Source: Mesostigma viride
Lineage: Eukaryota > Streptophyta > Mesostigmatophyceae > Mesostigmatales > Mesostigmataceae
NCBI GenBank assembly: GCA_009746045.1
Contig: RPFO01000156.1
Coordinates: forward strand, 444,278-508,277
DNA length: 64,000 nt
Direction of reading: 5' to 3'
Shown piece by piece: positions 63,701-64,000 of the stretch (the stretch's first letter is position 1; every line of letters starts with the position of its first letter). The notes under the pieces were generated by a model. The model did not search any database. It was not told the DNA's origin and saw only the letters and a program-made list of their open reading frames with translations. The position numbers were made by a program, and so were the translations under genes.

Positions 63701-64000
63701 AATGAACCGACTGAAAGAGACAACCAGCGCGGGCCAAGTGAGTGAGACACATCATTAGCCACCGACCCTAAACCGACAAGTCGACCGGCTCGCAAACCTA
63801 AAACTTTGCCTTCATTTTGGGTCGCAAACTTTACATTTCACCTTTTTTGGGGGTCGCAAAGTGGTTAGACGCAAAGTGATTTTGACCACTACGGTACAGC
63901 CCACCACACAAACGTAACCAAATCAGCTAGCAAAGTAATTGACAAACAAAGTAATGGGCTAATGAACCAACTGATTGGAAAAACAAAACAAAACCCACCT
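45661..64000 (-). CDS. HOP: Hsp70-Hsp90 organising protein (HOP/STI1), 3' part, six exons
   Basis: Cytosolic co-chaperone that bridges Hsp70 and Hsp90. Exons (5' to 3'): 62352-62064, 60192-59936, 58955-58903, 58282-58216, 46299-46240 and 45774-45661. All junctions are GT-AG and in phase, giving 279 codons and a stop. They encode the end of TPR2A, all of TPR2B and the DP2 domain. AIEAYQKALTEHRNPDTLKR is the plant-type TPR2A wording; YSNRAACYAKL and GYSRKG carry the Asn and Arg/Lys of the TPR clamp that binds EEVD tails. AMADPEIQQILTDPVMRQ and the C-terminal LQNPVVASKVAKLVKAGIVR form DP2. TPR1, DP1 and the start lie beyond position 64000; AGGTGGGT on the minus strand at the very edge is a strong donor, so the previous exon probably ends there. 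Introns contain a MITE, a retroelement tail, minisatellites and an 11-kb splice-donor array. Confidence 0.92.
46240..46299 (-). CDS. HOP: HOP exon, DP2 start
   Basis: Exactly 20 codons, AKAMADPEIQQILTDPVMRQ, between acceptor GTGCAG and donor CAG|GTGAGC. Phase 0 at both ends, so skipping it would remove 20 residues of DP2 in frame. Confidence 0.92.
46300..47204 (-). other. Proximal part of the giant HOP intron
   Basis: Unique sequence between the satellite and the acceptor of the 46240 exon. No coding sequence or repeat family recognised. Confidence 0.5.
47205..58215 (-). repeat. 11-kb intronic minisatellite of 5' splice-site units (34/37 bp, about 300 copies)
   Basis: On the minus (transcribed) strand each unit reads ATAGAGACAAGTGAGTGGCT then TTGTTATCCATGCC; 37-bp units have AGAGGAGACAAG instead. 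The array abuts the exon at 58216, whose end and intron start read AAAGAGAGACAG|GTGAGTGG. A unit is therefore the last 8-9 exon bases plus the first 26 intron bases. Most units carry CAA|GTGAGT. The perfect CAG|GTGAGT form (plus-strand CACCTG) is common from about 55.2 to 58.2 kb, occurs near 47.3-49.1 kb, and I saw none at about 49.1-54.1 kb. A rare TTGTTCCTC variant recurs at 48028, 48980 and 53539 within similar unit orders, which shows higher-order duplication. Confidence 0.95.
58216..58282 (-). CDS. HOP: HOP exon between TPR2B and DP2
   Basis: Reads CYDQLSKVMSGNVSEEELKE then RQ, with donor CAG|GTGAGT at 58215 that is the first unit of the satellite. The acceptor CTGCAG follows a run of about 20 C on the minus strand (58289-58310), an unusual pure-C pyrimidine tract. 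Confidence 0.92.
58733..58851 (-). repeat. Intronic copies of the 58903 donor junction
   Basis: The exon end on the plus strand reads ACCCACCTGCGCACTCCCTC then CTTGAGCTCCTCGTTCTCC. 58808-58845 reads ACCCACCGGCGCACCACCTC then CTTAAGCTCCGCGTTCTCC, about 90 bp away. A third, weaker copy (GTGAGCTTCTCGTTCTCC) is at 58741-58758. Confidence 0.85.
58903..58955 (-). CDS. HOP: HOP exon, end of TPR2B
   Basis: Reads EGLKHDPENEELKEGVR, 17 codons plus two bases. Acceptor ACCAACAG, donor AG|GTGGGT (58902). Joins in phase to CYDQL. Confidence 0.92.
58975..59182 (-). repeat. 12-bp minisatellite in HOP intron
   Basis: About 17 copies of GTGGGTGGGCAT or TTGGTGGGCATA on the plus strand, just upstream (transcription sense) of the 58955 acceptor. 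The transcribed strand is C-rich (CCCACCCACATG) and so adds to the pyrimidine tract. Confidence 0.9.
59400..59660 (-). repeat. Degenerate donor-junction copies
   Basis: CCTGGTGCGTGGCGAGCGAT (59504) and CCTGGTACGCGGCGAGCACT (59592), followed by GGCTATTAATGAGTCTTA and GGCTATTCATGAGTCTTA, plus CCTGGTACGCAGCGAACACT (59407). They resemble the exon end ACCTGGTAGGTTGCGAGCGC at 59935-59954, and repeat about every 90 bp. Confidence 0.65.
59735..59910 (-). repeat. Two clear copies of the 59936 donor junction
   Basis: The exon end on plus reads CTGGTAGGTTGCGAGCGCCT at 59936-59955. Copies: CTGGTAGGTTGCGAGCGCCT at about 59831-59850 and CCGTTGCGAGCGCCTTCCCA at about 59744. The copies carry a shared intronic filler (TTATGCTGCTGTCGCTTAGC / TTATGCTACTATCGCTTAGC), so the period is about 90-100 bp. 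Confidence 0.9.
59936..60192 (-). CDS. HOP: HOP exon, TPR2B
   Basis: 85 codons from NEAFRAQQYPEAVTFYSDAM through RLYSNRAACYAKLGAFPESL and NFGKGYSRKGHAQFFM to LATYQ. It covers nearly three TPR motifs with the clamp residues. Acceptor CCCGCAG, donor CAG|GTGGGT. Confidence 0.93.
60257..60430 (-). repeat. Dispersed 3'-tail repeat inside HOP intron
   Basis: TTAA tract (60261-60280), then GGAACATAACTCCGTTGGGA to GTGCACCAGGGCACTTGCAG. Same family as 42040 and 44880; a retroelement tail inserted in the intron. Confidence 0.85.
60431..61070. other. HOP intron sequence, no gene seen
   Basis: Phrase AAAAGAACAGACTAACCATG-like words recur at 60245-60260, 60470-60480 and 60505-60525, another small tandem duplication. 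No coding sequence. Confidence 0.5.
61080..61125 (-). repeat. Intronic copy of the 62064 donor junction
   Basis: ACCCTTCTCCCTTGCCTCCT then CGGCCAGCTTCGGG on the plus strand copies the exon edge ACCCTTCTCCCTCGCCTCCT then CAGCCAGCTTGGG at 62062-62094, almost 1 kb away. A weaker copy (ACACCCTCCTCTCGTGCCTCC) is at about 61870-61891. Confidence 0.8.
61188..61735. repeat. 68-bp minisatellite in HOP intron
   Basis: Eight near-identical copies of a unit beginning AATAACGTGACTACATGGGT and containing GATACTATATCAATGAGGTG. High identity suggests recent expansion. Confidence 0.95.
62064..62352 (-). CDS. HOP: HOP exon, end of TPR2A
   Basis: Reads YSECIKDCDDAVELGRRVHA, DYKQISKAYTRKGNALMKMV, IEAYQKALTEHRNPDTLKRL and YIDPKLAEEAREKG, 96 codons plus one base. 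Acceptor CATCCCCCAG; donor AAGG|GTGCGT at 62063. Confidence 0.93.
62540..62580 (-). repeat. Duplicated acceptor and exon start: poison-exon candidate
   Basis: 221 bp upstream of the real acceptor the minus strand reads CCCCAG|TATTCCGAGCGCATCAAGGACTAC, a copy of CCCCAG|TACTCCGAGTGTATCAAGGACTGC. Its frame (YSERIKDYERR) stops after 11 codons. Splicing to it would end the protein in TPR2A. Confidence 0.8.
62581..63238. other. HOP intron, G-rich on plus strand
   Basis: Long GGGGAGGG-type stretches at 62580-62820 make a pyrimidine-rich region on the transcribed strand. No coding sequence recognised. Confidence 0.5.
63239..63893. mobile_element. MITE-like element, 655 bp, in HOP intron
   Basis: Terminal inverted repeats of about 38 bp: 63239-63276 starts CGTAGTGGTCAAAATCACTT, and 63856-63893 is its complement with about one mismatch. 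A second pair (CATTTTGGGTCGCAAA at 63310 and 63813) is a direct internal repeat. No coding capacity and no clear target duplication. Confidence 0.75.
63995..64000 (-). promoter_or_regulatory. HOP: Predicted 5' splice donor at the window edge
   Basis: The minus strand begins AG|GTGGGT here, identical to the donor form used at 58902 and 59935. It is probably the donor of the preceding HOP exon, which lies just outside. Confidence 0.55.

Noticed and set aside
1-64000. Bacterial-type operons, ribosome binding sites, tRNA or rRNA genes
   Set aside because: None found; splice junctions, transposon types and intron content are eukaryotic.

Overview
The window is nuclear DNA from a eukaryote, most likely a green alga. 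It has spliced genes with GT-AG introns and GC-rich exons. One gene (HOP/STI1) has plant-type wording in its TPR2A region, and plant-type TTTAGGG repeats occur inside an intron. There is no operon structure and no ribosome binding sites. I saw no rRNA, tRNA or CRISPR array. The species cannot be named from the sequence.

Layout. At 0-6.8 kb there are decayed non-LTR retrotransposon (LINE) pieces, plus one host exon at 2284-2461 that looks like the end of a D-cysteine desulfhydrase gene. At 6853-11445 a CACTA-type DNA transposon splits a LINE ORF1. At 13.0-23.0 kb elements are nested: a 117-bp satellite is split by a PIF/Harbinger-like transposon (13333-22628), whose CA-rich microsatellite is split by a tyrosine-recombinase retrotransposon (14869-20192, minus strand). 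That retrotransposon carries a 2A-like motif between RNase H and recombinase. At 24.3-33.2 kb (plus) lies an intron-rich host gene for a type II membrane protein whose luminal part resembles FkbM-type methyltransferases. At 33.6-45.2 kb there is a graveyard of LINE ORF1/ORF2 fragments, repeated 3' tails with (TTAA)n ends and a 2.2-kb TIR element. At 45.7-64.0 kb (minus) is the 3' half of HOP/STI1, the Hsp70-Hsp90 organising co-chaperone: six exons and 279 codons spread over more than 18 kb.

The most striking pattern is in the two host genes. Many of their introns contain degenerate extra copies of the adjoining exon edge together with its splice site, in tandem and mostly 70-250 bp apart. In HOP one 5' splice site (the last 8-9 exon bases plus about 26 intron bases) has been amplified into an 11-kb array of roughly 300 units of 34 or 37 bp, each carrying GTGAGT in the sense of transcription. 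In the FkbM-like gene a C-rich intronic array repeats a 3' splice-site-like block about 17 times. I read this as intron growth by repeated tandem duplication at splice junctions, leaving decoy splice sites and at least one poison-exon candidate.

All calls are by eye. Exon boundaries were chosen by GT-AG rules, codon-phase agreement and family resemblance. No alignment or search was run.
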